A stretch of 64,000 nt of DNA. It comes from Holophagae bacterium. GTDB lineage: Bacteria > Acidobacteriota > Holophagae > Acanthopleuribacterales > Acanthopleuribacteraceae. Shown here piece by piece: positions 1 to 8,688 of the stretch; positions within the stretch are counted from its first letter, which is position 1; every line of letters starts with the position of its first letter. The position numbers and the translations under genes were made by a program. Location: the NCBI GenBank assembly GCA_029263455.1, contig JAJCXM010000012.1, positions 1-64,000 on the forward strand. The letters run 5' to 3'. The notes under the pieces were generated by a model. That model ran no database searches, was not told where the DNA came from, and saw only the letters and a list, made by a program, of their open reading frames with translations.

Positions 1-235
1 AGAGGCTGTCGCATAAGTCACTTCAATCGTCTTCAATGTGAGTCCGAGCTTCCTAGGCGCGGCGTAACTAGTGAAGCCGGCTAGCCGGAGGTTCGAAGTC
101 TTTTGCTTTTATGTACTTAGCGATGATCCAATTGAACCAACAAGCTGTTTCGAGCTAATTAGAAGACATATGAGACAGCCTCGGCACGTCATGTCACTAA
201 AGCACGCTCAACTTTGCCGTTTACTTAAAGCTATA

Positions 236-412
236 TCAGCGCTCGTCTTCGCTCTTGCCTCGACCTGCGACCATAGCGATGGTCAATATCACTGAGCCTA
301 GAACCAAAACCGTTATGCCAATTGCTGGCTCATAGCGTGCAACAAGCAGGACAATGCCGACAAACTCAAAGAGTATGGCGACGATGATAAGTGCCAGTCT
401 GAAACGCTTCAT
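236..412 (-). CDS. Small two-helix membrane protein, 58 aa
   Basis: A 58-residue ORF that begins MKRFRLALIIVAILFEF. It holds two hydrophobic segments (about residues 5-25 and 29-50) around a short RYEP turn, and ends in a charged tail (GRGKSEDER). This is the layout of a small inner-membrane protein. The frame stays open 17 codons upstream of the ATG and reads like protein (FRLTGEAKETLEEHTE), but that stretch has no start codon and is closed by TAA at 469-467. The gene may therefore be a truncated remnant. I do not recognise a family. It runs in the same direction as all its neighbours up to 9.7 kb. Confidence 0.45.
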   Translation of the reverse strand: MKRFRLALIIVAILFEFVGIVLLVARYEPAIGITVLVLGSVILTIAMVAGRGKSEDER

Positions 413-888
413 TTCTGTGTGCTCTTCTAATGTTTCTTTGGCTTCGCCTGTGAGACGGAATTCGGGTTAGCGACTTATGAACAGAGTCCTGTCTAGGCCG
501 CATAACCACCAACCAAACAATACCATGACATTTGGTCCCACGGTCGACCGTCTGGCCATGAATGTGTCAACGTTTACAGTGAAGCAGTCGAAAAGCCAGA
601 GTGACTCTATTTTTTGTGGGATTGGAAGCATCGACATCGTTAATACACTCGCAGATAAATCGTGCGCGAAATTGTCAAAAAGCAGCCACGCATCCCTGAA
701 ACACCATGAATATTCCGCTTGTTATGCGGGATTTTCATGGTAAGTATTTGCTCACAAACAGTCACGCCGTCCTGAGTCCAAACAAATTGACTGTCGTTGG
801 TATCACATTTCGCATGAAGATCGAGAGGGGGAACATAGCCAAAGGCAGTCCCAAGAGGATGATCTATAGCCGAACGCCGAGCACACCA
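413..888. other. 476 bp with no convincing gene
   Basis: No well-supported gene. On the minus strand the frame of the 889-1485 gene continues past its TAG for roughly 75 sense codons before a TAA. A separate 56-codon ORF (467-637) follows in the frame of the next small gene. Both read like protein but lack good ribosome binding sites, so this stretch may be decayed coding sequence. Confidence 0.5.
467..637 (-). CDS. Possible 56-aa ORF or gene remnant
   Basis: An ORF of 56 codons (MSMLPIPQKIESLWLFDCF...) with a hydrophobic C-terminal half (VMVLFGWWLCGL). There is no clear Shine-Dalgarno sequence. Its TAA lies in the same frame as the next small membrane-protein gene (236-412), with 17 sense codons between them. 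The two could be pieces of one gene split by a stop codon. It could also be chance. No family recognised. Confidence 0.2.
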   Translation of the reverse strand: MSMLPIPQKIESLWLFDCFTVNVDTFMARRSTVGPNVMVLFGWWLCGLDRTLFISR

Positions 889-1485
889 CTATTCGAAACT
901 TATGACTTCTCTGTTGTTATCAATGGATTCAAAGACTGTGGCACCATTTATGAACACAGGTACTTGTCCCCCGGAGTCGCCCAACGCTGATTTCTTCGAC
1001 AAAAAATAGGCAAGTTGAAATTCATCCGCAAAAGAACCTTTGGCTACAAGGTCATGCACACGATCTAACTCAACAAGAACGATTCGATATCGCAGTTTCA
1101 CCACAACGTATTCAATTATTTGTGTTTGGCCACTTGCGTGTCGCATGTGATATTGAGGCCTCATCCATGGATCCTTTAACAACACGATGCGAACCTTAGA
1201 GGCCTTTTCGTCATAGTCTATAAAGCCCCAACTGGATTGATGTAAGGTACAACTCCATTTGTGCTGCTCAACCTCGCCATTCTGGCAAACCGTGAGTGAA
1301 TATCCTGACATACCGGTATGAGTTCGGTAATCACCGACCAATAATCTGGGTATCGTTAAGTCTGGGAGATACCTTAACTGGGCTAATTGATTGCTGATGC
1401 TGGTAATCCATATTGCGACCATCGCAGTTAACATGAGCACCAGGATTGCCAGATCGATACACATCATGGCGGACAGACGTTTCAT
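889..1485 (-). CDS. Hypothetical protein with one N-terminal membrane helix
   Basis: 198 aa from the ATG at 1485; a TTG three codons upstream is the alternative start. One hydrophobic helix (about residues 8-32, rich in I/L/M/A/V) is followed by a soluble domain of about 165 residues, so the protein is probably anchored with that domain outside the cytoplasm. No family recognised. It ends ...REVISFE with TAG, but the same frame continues for about 75 sense codons (DHPLGTAFGYVPPLDLHAK and onward). That suggests either a premature stop in a longer gene or a coincidental open frame. It sits in the co-directional accessory block. Confidence 0.5.
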   Translation of the reverse strand: MKRLSAMMCIDLAILVLMLTAMVAIWITSISNQLAQLRYLPDLTIPRLLVGDYRTHTGMSGYSLTVCQNGEVEQHKWSCTLHQSSWGFIDYDEKASKVRIVLLKDPWMRPQYHMRHASGQTQIIEYVVVKLRYRIVLVELDRVHDLVAKGSFADEFQLAYFLSKKSALGDSGGQVPVFINGATVFESIDNNREVISFE

Positions 1486-1607
1486 GTAAACCAAGATACG
1501 CCAGTTCTCAATGTCATAATGAAAAAGTAACGTAACTGTCTTTGGATTCTGCTCATCGCATTGCTGTGTCGGAAGCTAGAGACAACGCTGCTCATCACCC
1601 AATAAAC

Positions 1608-2228
1608 TCACCCCAGTGAAAACAATTCCTTAACGACTTCGCGGGAGATATTCTTGGAACGATCGAGATGCCACCCGCCGTCGGCAGCGAAAGAGGCATA
1701 CCAGCAGTCGGCACCTCCGTTGTGGCTTCGATAGACCATCACCGCACCGCGGCCATTCGCTTCGGAGAACGACGAAAACCAGAGGTATAAGCCGGATTGC
1801 GATCGCTGACTGACACGATTTTGCAGGTTGCGTGAAGAATGGTCGCGACCCATAGCTAGCAAAGGTCGTTTGAGCTGTGTGTTCAAGAACCCATTCAGGT
1901 TGCGTACCACATACAGCTCGACTTCAGTTTGCGTTGCCAAAAAAGGTGGAAAGGTGAGCTGGTTCTGAAAATGCTCACCGAGGGCGACCTCAGCAATCCA
2001 GCCGTCAAACCCTACACGTCCTGACCCTGAGAAGGCGAGCCATTTGTGGTCGAACCACTTGTTGACACGCGTGACAACGAACTCATCTGGCCCGATATCT
2101 TCAAAAAGTCGAGCCACGAGAGAATCCAAGGCAGCCAGGAAAAGCGGCTCATCCCCTTCTCTCATGGATATGCTGGCGATCGGCGAACCTAATGCACCGT
2201 CCGATGGTTGTATGGAGTCTTGTGTCAT
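1608..2228 (-). CDS. Hypothetical soluble protein
   Basis: 206 aa, starting MTQDSIQPSDG, with no signal peptide or membrane segment. The sequence is mixed alpha/beta with many aromatics, including a C-terminal strand-rich part (GLYLWFSSFSEANGRGAVMV and CWYASFAADGGWHL). The size and cytoplasmic character fit the many small immunity-like or orphan proteins in this block, but I do not recognise a family. It is separated by 53 bp from the DUF4262 gene upstream and by 113 bp from the anchored protein downstream. Confidence 0.5.
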   Translation of the reverse strand: MTQDSIQPSDGALGSPIASISMREGDEPLFLAALDSLVARLFEDIGPDEFVVTRVNKWFDHKWLAFSGSGRVGFDGWIAEVALGEHFQNQLTFPPFLATQTEVELYVVRNLNGFLNTQLKRPLLAMGRDHSSRNLQNRVSQRSQSGLYLWFSSFSEANGRGAVMVYRSHNGGADCWYASFAADGGWHLDRSKNISREVVKELFSLG

Positions 2229-2281
2229 GTAATTACTCGATTCGTTTTGTCGATCTAAGACACCAAAAAGTGTCCCTCGAT

Positions 2282-2944
2282 CTACATCCTTGGAAGACCC
2301 ATTCTAATCTGCATACAGTCTCGGAAAAACCGCCTAAAGGATTCAGGCGCCTCGTCGTCCCAGGGCCACTTACCTGAAGTTGTGGGGCAAATGAGCTGTA
2401 GAACGTCAAAATCATCACCCTTATACAGCCACCTTGCCCAGCCAAAATACTCAGGGTAATGTTTCTTTTCAACTACTTTGAAGGTCACATCAAAATTACC
2501 AAGGAACCCTTGATAGTATTTGTTTGCTTCAAACTTTTCTCCTGACTTAATCCTATTGTTGTATTCGTTTATCAACCAATGGGCCAACTCTTGCTTCATT
2601 CCGGTGATGATGACTTCGGGTTGTGATGTGTTTTTCTGGATGCCTATAGAATAGGTGAATCGCGGATATTCGGCTTCTTCCAAGACATGAAGGATATGGC
2701 AACCATATGTTTCAATATCACTTAGTGCCTTCTTTTCCTTCTTGTCCATGTTGCGCCTTTCATGGTCGTGGGCCTCAGTGCCCCTTTCTGTTCCGTTCAA
2801 GTCAAAGATTTCATGCCCTGTTTTCAAGTCGTGATCGGCGGCCTCGGGAATCACCTCGTCCTCTAGCCCATAATAATAGCCAACGGTCGCGATGACGGCG
2901 ACGGCCAAAATAAAAGAGACGAGTTTGGGCAAGAGATTGTCCAT
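2282..2944 (-). CDS. Membrane-anchored DUF4262 domain protein
   Basis: 220 aa. An N-terminal hydrophobic helix (residues about 5-24) is followed by a charged linker and then a DUF4262-type domain (about residues 75-215). Features matching that family as I remember it are the ETYGCHI start, the FTYSIGIQKN strand, VIITGM, and a late WARWLYKG / LQLICPTTSGKWPWD stretch. DUF4262 proteins are usually cytoplasmic and of unknown function, so the added membrane anchor is unusual. GAGGCTAAATT upstream of the ATG serves as ribosome binding site. The 278-aa gene upstream is only 23 bp away, so the two are likely co-transcribed. Confidence 0.7.
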   Translation of the reverse strand: MDNLLPKLVSFILAVAVIATVGYYYGLEDEVIPEAADHDLKTGHEIFDLNGTERGTEAHDHERRNMDKKEKKALSDIETYGCHILHVLEEAEYPRFTYSIGIQKNTSQPEVIITGMKQELAHWLINEYNNRIKSGEKFEANKYYQGFLGNFDVTFKVVEKKHYPEYFGWARWLYKGDDFDVLQLICPTTSGKWPWDDEAPESFRRFFRDCMQIRMGLPRM

Positions 2945-2967
2945 AATTTAGCCTCGAATGCCAATCA

Positions 2968-3804
2968 TCATGTTTCGACAACAAGCTTGTCCTCGTATGG
3001 CCACATATTTAATTGATTCTGCCAAGTGACGACGAAGTATCGATGAGTCAGCAATTCAACGCGCTCTTCGCGATTGAGCGGATACCCTTCGACTGCTGTC
3101 TCGTAACGACCTGTCAATGGTTCAGCGCCAAGATGATGTTCGCCATCCACGTTGTAGTAGACGCGTCCGGCAGCCCGGTAGTCACGACGGAATTCCGTTC
3201 GCCACTGGGAGTTCGAACCCCAACCATGTGAGAGATCTTCATGTGGGCGTGTCTTGCGTCGATACGCCCAGAAAAGCCTGGAGTTTGTAGCGATATTCGC
3301 ATCATAGACACAGAATCCGCCTACAACCGAGACACCGGCACGACAGATCAACATGTCACCCAGCATTAGGCAAGGCCACTGAGTTGCCACAAGTGAAATG
3401 GGCTGGTTGTCTTCGTTGCCATACTCGGCGCTAGTAATTTCACAATCAAATGGAGAGAACCGCTGGGGGTACGTTACAGTCAGCCCAAGGCGCGTTGCAA
3501 AGTCACACCAGCTATCAAGGGTGACGCTAGGGCCAGGCCAGTCTGATTCATCTGCCGAGCCCGACTGAAAACGAAGCATGATCACTTGCAGCACACGGCT
3601 GAATGCATAGAGTCGCCATAGATCTTCGATCGGACATTCCGTTTCTGGACCAACGTTCTCTCGAAAGTTACGCAGCCAAACTACTTGGTCGCCGTTTGCT
3701 TGTAACCAGGACTCCAGAATCTCCGCAGCTGAATCGCTTACAAGTAGATCGTCGTGGAGCTTGCTATACGGCCACTGATCGATGTGCACCGAGTCCTCCC
3801 TCAT
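2968..3804 (-). CDS. Hypothetical 278-aa soluble protein
   Basis: Starts MREDSVHIDQWPYSK and has no signal peptide or membrane helix. It is acidic and rich in Trp/Tyr, with a predicted beta-rich middle (ISLVATQWPCLMLGDMLICR). I do not recognise a family. Short spacing to the next gene (23 bp) and to the preceding one (25 bp) suggests an operon 3830-4249, 2968-3804, 2282-2944 read leftward. The size and isolation would fit an immunity-type or orphan accessory protein, but nothing in the sequence proves this. Confidence 0.5.
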   Translation of the reverse strand: MREDSVHIDQWPYSKLHDDLLVSDSAAEILESWLQANGDQVVWLRNFRENVGPETECPIEDLWRLYAFSRVLQVIMLRFQSGSADESDWPGPSVTLDSWCDFATRLGLTVTYPQRFSPFDCEITSAEYGNEDNQPISLVATQWPCLMLGDMLICRAGVSVVGGFCVYDANIATNSRLFWAYRRKTRPHEDLSHGWGSNSQWRTEFRRDYRAAGRVYYNVDGEHHLGAEPLTGRYETAVEGYPLNREERVELLTHRYFVVTWQNQLNMWPYEDKLVVET

Positions 3805-3829
3805 TGGTTACATAGTGATGTGTGGACAA

Positions 3830-4249
3830 TCAACCGCCTGCAGACAAAATTCGCTGCCGTAAAACTTGTAACTCCTCCTGCGTAATCAGCCCGGCTGAGA
3901 ACAGCTCTTCAACAGCCTCAATCCGCTCGCCAGCCGTGACCCTGGCTTCGGAGACTCGTGAACGGATAGTAGAAAACAGGAACAACAAGACGAAGATTGC
4001 CGGAAATCCGCTGGCAATTGCGAGCGGAACCGAACCAGAAATGACGCTAATAACCAAAGAGACAACACATGCAATCAAAACGAAAACGTATAGGCGAATG
4101 AGAAATAGGTGCTGGTCCTGGGCACTCACGAGGACGCTAAGAACGGATCCACGCATCTCAACGTACTCTTCGTCAGTAAGTGTGTTATCCCGAGCATCTT
4201 CAAGCGAAATTAGTCGATTTTGCACAGTTGAGAGGCTAGCAGGCAGCAT
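3830..4249 (-). CDS. Small membrane protein with C-terminal SHOCT-like segment
   Basis: 139 aa from the ATG at 4249, which has GGAG 8 nt upstream; a longer frame begins at 4303 but lacks a comparable site. The N-terminal half is cytosolic and helical. Two adjacent membrane helices follow (YVFVLIACVVSLVISVISG and PLAIASGFPAIFVLLFLF). The C-terminal 30 residues (VEELFSAGLITQEELQVLRQRIL) match the pattern of a SHOCT short helical domain: a hydrophobic helix, G-x-I-T-x-E-E, then a second helix. SHOCT segments are thought to mediate oligomerisation; the role here is unknown. It is the first gene of a tight three-gene leftward run. Confidence 0.55.
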   Translation of the reverse strand: MLPASLSTVQNRLISLEDARDNTLTDEEYVEMRGSVLSVLVSAQDQHLFLIRLYVFVLIACVVSLVISVISGSVPLAIASGFPAIFVLLFLFSTIRSRVSEARVTAGERIEAVEELFSAGLITQEELQVLRQRILSAGG

Positions 4250-4373
4250 GGTGCTCCAAATGACTATCAATAAAGAATCGTCAGATGGCTTAGACGATTT
4301 CACCGGAACTCTCCGAAGAAAGAACTATTCAACACTAATTCGTTAGCAAGCGTCTCATGCAGCCCTGATTCTT

Positions 4374-4817
4374 TCACATTCGCCAAAACTGCCACCACTT
4401 TCTGGGGACAGATGCCGGCATCGAATCATTCTCGCCCGTTAGCACCTCACCGATAGAATTACCTTCCGCGTCATAAACTTCACACTCTTCGCCTTGGACC
4501 TTCGCGTTTAGAGAGCGCGCTATCTGCACCATCTTTTTCAGGATTTCCTGATCTGGGTTCTTGACGACGATATTGCCTTCTTCGTGATCAATCCAAGCCA
4601 TGTTTCCATCGACCTGATGACCAGAATAACTAAGCCACACGGAGAGTCCTTTACTTTCAACACGCAAAATCCCGTCTGGCGTTTCGACATCGGCGTACCC
4701 ATCAAGCCTCATCTCAGGCGTGGCGTGTACATATTCGATCCATTCTTCAAGGGTAATGGCTTCGCCTACGTCATCAAACCAGGCGTGTTTTCTGGTGATA
4801 TGCACGTTGTATCCCAT
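4374..4817 (-). CDS. Conserved hypothetical protein (MGYNVHITRK type)
   Basis: 147 aa from the ATG at 4817 (AAGGGA 8 nt upstream). The opening MGYNVHITRKHAWFDD, the central LDGYADVETPDGILRVE and the late KNPDQEILKKMVQIARSLNAKVQGEE are familiar from a widespread family of short uncharacterised proteins found singly in accessory regions. It has no signal peptide. The C-terminus ends in a tryptophan-rich WWQFW tail, a terminal flag common to several accessory protein families. Function unknown; an immunity-like role would fit the location but is inference. Confidence 0.6.
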   Translation of the reverse strand: MGYNVHITRKHAWFDDVGEAITLEEWIEYVHATPEMRLDGYADVETPDGILRVESKGLSVWLSYSGHQVDGNMAWIDHEEGNIVVKNPDQEILKKMVQIARSLNAKVQGEECEVYDAEGNSIGEVLTGENDSMPASVPRKWWQFWRM

Positions 4818-4961
4818 GGGCTTTCCCTTCAAACAAAAGTCAAAACTCAGCCATCGTTCGGCTTGTCATTCATTCTAATCGTAGGTTGCTTCCCACTAAC
4901 CCAAAAACCTATGAATACAGCACAGCGTATGACCAAGGGGTTATCCGGCCTTAGCTTTTGA

Positions 4962-5441
4962 TTAGGCATTTTCGGTTAGCCGAATACACGCCTTTCGGAT
5001 TTCGTCTTCACATTGCGCTTTGAGTTCTGCCGAGTAGGTAGAGAATTCCATGTAATCTTCGATGGTGCTTGCCACCGACTTGAAGGTCCAAAGCTCGTCA
5101 GGCACAGATTCCAAATGATCGATGATTTCTTTCCAAATTTTCATGGCCCCTTCGTATTCCGGGATGTCTCCCAAGAGAATGCTGCGTGCGATAGGCTTAC
5201 TTAATAAGCAGGCTGCCTCATCCGGTTTAGGCAAGTCGTGTCCCAACTCAAAGAGAGCTTTCTGAAAGAGGTCATTGAGTTGCTCAGAACCCTGCTCGTC
5301 AGTTATCACCAATTGGACTAAGGATTCCGATTCGATTCCGGACGCGAGCAGTGTTGTTGCTAACGAAGGTAACTCGAACGCCCGAATGGTGCCGAGGACA
5401 AACTGACTAGCTATTTCGGTGAGATTGATATTTTCGTGCAT
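4962..5441 (-). CDS. Hypothetical acidic helical protein
   Basis: 159 aa from the ATG at 5441; a TTG five codons upstream is possible. The protein is predicted all-helical and acidic, with no membrane segment. It opens MHENINLTEIASQFVLGTIR and contains repeated leucine-rich helices (LPSLATTLLASGIESESLVQ). Acidic, helical, about 160 residues and no catalytic motif is the usual appearance of immunity-type proteins, but I cannot assign a family. It lies 48 bp downstream of the next membrane-protein gene. Confidence 0.45.
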   Translation of the reverse strand: MHENINLTEIASQFVLGTIRAFELPSLATTLLASGIESESLVQLVITDEQGSEQLNDLFQKALFELGHDLPKPDEAACLLSKPIARSILLGDIPEYEGAMKIWKEIIDHLESVPDELWTFKSVASTIEDYMEFSTYSAELKAQCEDEIRKACIRLTENA

Positions 5442-5489
5442 GAGATCCAACTTCAATTCGAATCGAGACCGCTGGAGCCCAGGTCGCGA

Positions 5490-5882
5490 TTAGCGATGAT
5501 CACCAGCCTTTTTCTGGTCAAACCATGACCTTAAGTCAGGATTAATCTTTGACCATAGTAGCCCATGATAGGACGCCTTGCGGCACTGAACAAATACGAC
5601 AATGATGGTCACCAAGGTAGTGATTGAAATCACCGCAAATAGACTCGGAGAGCCCACTGCCAACCTAGACCCCTCCAGGCAGACGAAGCAGGTCGCCCAG
5701 ATCAGCTCAAGCGAGCGGGGTAGCCTGAACACATTGCAAAACAGGAAGAAATGCCCAATGTTGAAAGCGAGGGCAAAACAAAGTGGGGAACCCGCCAAAT
5801 GGGCGACCATCGAGCCCCCCGCACCAATAATCAAAATCACAACATCAACCGCTGAAAATCTAAACCCAGGCCTAAATTCCAT
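5490..5882 (-). CDS. Small integral membrane protein
   Basis: 130 aa with a good ribosome binding site (GAGGTGAT directly before the ATG). Three or four hydrophobic segments are visible: VDVVILIIGAGGSMVAHLAG, LCFALAFNIGHFFLFCNVF, LIWATCFVCLEG and LFAVISITTLVTIIVVFV. A cytosolic tail (WFDQKKAGDHR) follows. No family recognised. The 250 bp upstream of it hold no convincing gene and probably carry its promoter. Confidence 0.55.
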   Translation of the reverse strand: MEFRPGFRFSAVDVVILIIGAGGSMVAHLAGSPLCFALAFNIGHFFLFCNVFRLPRSLELIWATCFVCLEGSRLAVGSPSLFAVISITTLVTIIVVFVQCRKASYHGLLWSKINPDLRSWFDQKKAGDHR

Positions 5883-6133
5883 ATCACCTCGCTAAACCCT
5901 GCACGCCGGTTACAGCTTCATTTTCTCTGTTGATCCTTGTAAAGCCTGCTCTTCAAACGTGACCTGGCATTTCGTAATAATGCATTCAGGCCATGGGTCT
6001 CTTGAGTCGCTCGTTGTTGTCTTGTGCATGCTGCTATCGAGCTAACGCAACGCAACAGTCGGGTCGTTAAGTTACTGACGAACACATAGACATTACAGTC
6101 GACATTAGTCTGTCTCTCTTGACGCAATAATTT

Positions 6134-6910
6134 TCATGGGCGATGGTGACTGTTTGTAATTGTCGCCCATATTTGATCAATCTCTGGTTCAAAATCTGGG
6201 CCGTCGTAATAGACGGCGAGATGAAGTTCCTCGTTGTCGGTGAGTGCAAAGCAGTAACAACATGCCTGTTCGTTGCCAGTCTCGCTTGTCTCGGATAAAA
6301 AGTATCGGAACTTCACCAAGCCACCCTCGTTCGTTTGTTCGGGGGCCCGTGAGAATGGAGAAATGTTTGTGCGGATACGAGCGAGTCTGTCCTCTGCCGC
6401 ATGGAATTGCCCGTCGGTGTATGCACTCAACCAAATCGTCAAGCCAGGGTGCCAAAGAACGAGACATCCTTCCTCTACTCGGCGCAACATTCTCGACGAG
6501 AGCATGAATGACCAGGACTCACTAACATGGAACGACCCGGCCGTTACCGGCGGCAGGAAAGAAATGTGAGGCGTCTCAAATGGACCGTTAAGCACCGAGA
6601 GTTTCCCTGACGCGCCTCGCCCTACTTCTGCTCCAACGGGATAGGTCAAATATTGAATGATTTCATGGTCGTAGTTAGCTATTGTGTTGACGTCAAACAT
6701 GGATATGTTTTTGGGGTCGTCCAGATAGCTTTGACTCTCGGTTCCGGCCATGAAGAACCAACCACTGTCCTGCGGCGATGATGGATTGTCGCGAAACATG
6801 AACCCGACGCGTTTGCCTAGCACGGTGATCTGATCGGTAGCAAAGCACTCTCCAAGACTAGGGACAAGCCTTTCAATTTCCTGAGCGGATAGTCGAAACT
6901 TCTTCGTCAT
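6134..6910 (-). CDS. Imm33/DUF2185 domain protein with extra C-terminal domain
   Basis: 258 aa. Residues about 20-100 match DUF2185 (Pfam Imm33): RVGFMFRDNP, SGWFFMAGTESQSYLDDP, and the NISMFDVNTIANYDHEI stretch followed by YPVGAEVGR. This family is listed among immunity proteins of polymorphic toxin systems, generally by genomic association rather than biochemistry. The remaining 150 residues form a second, unrecognised domain (VLWHPGLTIWLSAYTDGQ onward). GAGGATGAATCCAG precedes the ATG. It is the clearest immunity-type gene in the block; no cognate toxin is visible within the window. Confidence 0.75.
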   Translation of the reverse strand: MTKKFRLSAQEIERLVPSLGECFATDQITVLGKRVGFMFRDNPSSPQDSGWFFMAGTESQSYLDDPKNISMFDVNTIANYDHEIIQYLTYPVGAEVGRGASGKLSVLNGPFETPHISFLPPVTAGSFHVSESWSFMLSSRMLRRVEEGCLVLWHPGLTIWLSAYTDGQFHAAEDRLARIRTNISPFSRAPEQTNEGGLVKFRYFLSETSETGNEQACCYCFALTDNEELHLAVYYDGPDFEPEIDQIWATITNSHHRP

Positions 6911-6952
6911 CTGGATTCATCCTCGTCAGCATCACCCTGTGCCATTAGTGAA

Positions 6953-7558
6953 CTAGCGAGTCCTAAAAACACGTATGGCGTAGATCATATTCGAGAGCTT
7001 GGAAACTGGCACGTGCTGTCGTGATGGATTGAGCGGATCCATTGCAAGGTATTCAAGGTCCTGTTTACCTACAATCAGCAACCAATGCTGAATGGTGCCA
7101 CCAAGCATCACTTTCGCGACAACAGGCCGACCCGCACCCAATTCACGGTCTATTCGTTCGTGACTCAATTTGATAGGTTCCATTTCGACTGCGCCGTTGG
7201 TTAGTAACCCAATTTTCTTCCAAATGACATAGCCGTTATTGGTAAAGCCACCGTTTGTTTTTAGGTCCTCGCAGACCTCAGCTGGCGTCATCCCATAGCC
7301 AAGCCCTGACAGACCCATGGAAATACAGGTCACGGTGCAACCAACCGCTGCCATCGATTCGCCGCTCCCGCCAATGGCCAGGCTTGCCCAGTCCGGATCG
7401 CCCTGAAGGTAAAACGGAATCGATCCAATGGACGCCATTTGCATTGACATCCCACCTGTCGAAAGCACGGGTTTGCTTGTCCGGGAACGCCACCATTTCA
7501 CGCCAACTATAGCCGCAACCATAGAGGCAAGGATTACGACCACCAGGACTTTCTTCAT
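6953..7558 (-). CDS. Exported C39-like cysteine peptidase family protein
   Basis: 201 aa from the ATG at 7558, chosen because it puts a signal/anchor helix (VLVVVILASMVAAIVGV) at the extreme N-terminus; a start 33 nt upstream at 7591 is possible. The body resembles the peptidase C39-like fold: PFYLQGDPDW, then the Cys motif AVGCTVTCISM, a helix, GRPVVAKVML, the His motif IQHWLLIVG and MDPLN. The candidate catalytic set is the Cys in GCTVT, His in QHW and Asp/Asn in MDPLN. Such proteins act outside the cytoplasm. The gene stands alone, without a C39 ABC exporter, so a bacteriocin-processing role is not supported. Confidence 0.65.
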   Translation of the reverse strand: MKKVLVVVILASMVAAIVGVKWWRSRTSKPVLSTGGMSMQMASIGSIPFYLQGDPDWASLAIGGSGESMAAVGCTVTCISMGLSGLGYGMTPAEVCEDLKTNGGFTNNGYVIWKKIGLLTNGAVEMEPIKLSHERIDRELGAGRPVVAKVMLGGTIQHWLLIVGKQDLEYLAMDPLNPSRQHVPVSKLSNMIYAIRVFRTR

Positions 7559-7702
7559 GGCAACGTATTGGCGTCTGCGAATGTGATCCATTGCGGCACA
7601 TTGTTTGCGGCCATTTCCAGCTTTCTTTCGTTCATGTTCATTATTGTTTCCTGAGGGACCTCATCATCAATATTACACCTAGCCGTTTGGAAGATTCGCG
7701 TT

Positions 7703-8632
7703 TCAATCACCGAAACCTGTACGAACCGACAGGTCGTACAGCGCTTCAGTGACGCGCTCAATGTGTTCACGGCCTTCAAGCAAACTCAATGAAACCGATG
7801 GCAAGGCGGCGGCGCCATGTGACGCTCCCCAAATCGCAGCAGCCATCGCTAGGATCGTATCTACGTCGCCTTTGCAGCCAATGGCGAATCCCTGTAGGGC
7901 TGAGAAATCATCTTGCCTGAACCGCGATGCCAGATAAAGGGCGGTGATACAAGAATCGACGGCGGCGATACCGTTGCCGAGTTTGCGCGCTACTTCGCTA
8001 GTCGAAGGTCGATCACCGTTGGCCAGCCAGGCTCTTGCAAGCCCAACTCGTTCGGTAAACTGCGGGGTTACGCAAAAGGCTGTTGCGGCGTCAAACGTAT
8101 CGAGGACGTCGGAATCCAGCAGCGTCTCACTTGTGGCAACCGAAATGACAACGGCGCCTTCGAGGGCAAGAGCGTGGGCATGAGTAATTTCGCCTACTGC
8201 ACGAGTATAGTCGACTAATTTTTTTGTATTTCTAGGGCTAACTAAGGCTAGGACCGGTGAGCGCATGGCTGCACCGTTTCCATATGAGCCATCCGCAAAG
8301 GCCGCTCTGTTGGCTTTGTGCCAATGTATTCCTTTGCGCATCTGCTTGAGAACGCGCGCTGCTCCTGGTCCGTAACCGCGACTCCAGCGGTAGCTTGCGG
8401 CAAATCTAAGCGCGATGTCGTCCACAACAACTGCCTTGTGCTCAATGATCGATGATGCGATGTCGAGTGACATTTGGGTATCGTCTGTCCAACGATAAAG
8501 ACCATCGGAGGTCTTGCCAATCATACGCCAAGCTAACCGCTCGACCGGCCCACCTTCAAATGGAGCGCCAAGCGCGTCTCCCAGAGCTAGCCCGAGAAAA
8601 CAACCCAAGTACTTGTCAAGAGAGATCGTCAT
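7703..8632 (-). CDS. ADP-ribosylglycohydrolase family protein
   Basis: 309 aa, full length for the DraG/ARH family. The hallmark motifs are present: GLALGDALGAPFEG at the N-terminus, the metal-binding YRWTDDTQMSLDIA near residue 50, and GCKGDVDTILAMAAAIWGA near residue 260 (the family usually has G-G-D-x-D-T; here G-D-V-D-T follows G-C-K). These enzymes cleave ADP-ribose from proteins, nucleic acids or small molecules using two Mg2+ ions held by the Asp residues. In poly-immunity settings members have been proposed to reverse ADP-ribosylating toxins, which would fit the neighbourhood. The true substrate cannot be read from the sequence. Confidence 0.85.
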   Translation of the reverse strand: MTISLDKYLGCFLGLALGDALGAPFEGGPVERLAWRMIGKTSDGLYRWTDDTQMSLDIASSIIEHKAVVVDDIALRFAASYRWSRGYGPGAARVLKQMRKGIHWHKANRAAFADGSYGNGAAMRSPVLALVSPRNTKKLVDYTRAVGEITHAHALALEGAVVISVATSETLLDSDVLDTFDAATAFCVTPQFTERVGLARAWLANGDRPSTSEVARKLGNGIAAVDSCITALYLASRFRQDDFSALQGFAIGCKGDVDTILAMAAAIWGASHGAAALPSVSLSLLEGREHIERVTEALYDLSVRTGFGD

Positions 8633-8688
8633 TGGGAACCCACAACCATTCGCTTCTATGGTTAATTGCTAATTGTTTGCGGGCAAGT

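Noticed and set aside
71-295. 74-codon plus-strand ORF at the left edge
   Set aside because: No ribosome binding site, odd composition, and overlaps the better minus-strand small membrane protein.
5883-6133. Short minus-strand ORF (69 codons) in a 250-bp gap
   Set aside because: Arg/Gln/Thr-rich composition with no start signal; treated as promoter-bearing spacer.
6953-7591. Bacteriocin-processing C39 peptidase
   Set aside because: No ABC transporter fusion and no leader-peptide substrate; the C39-like fold alone does not support this.
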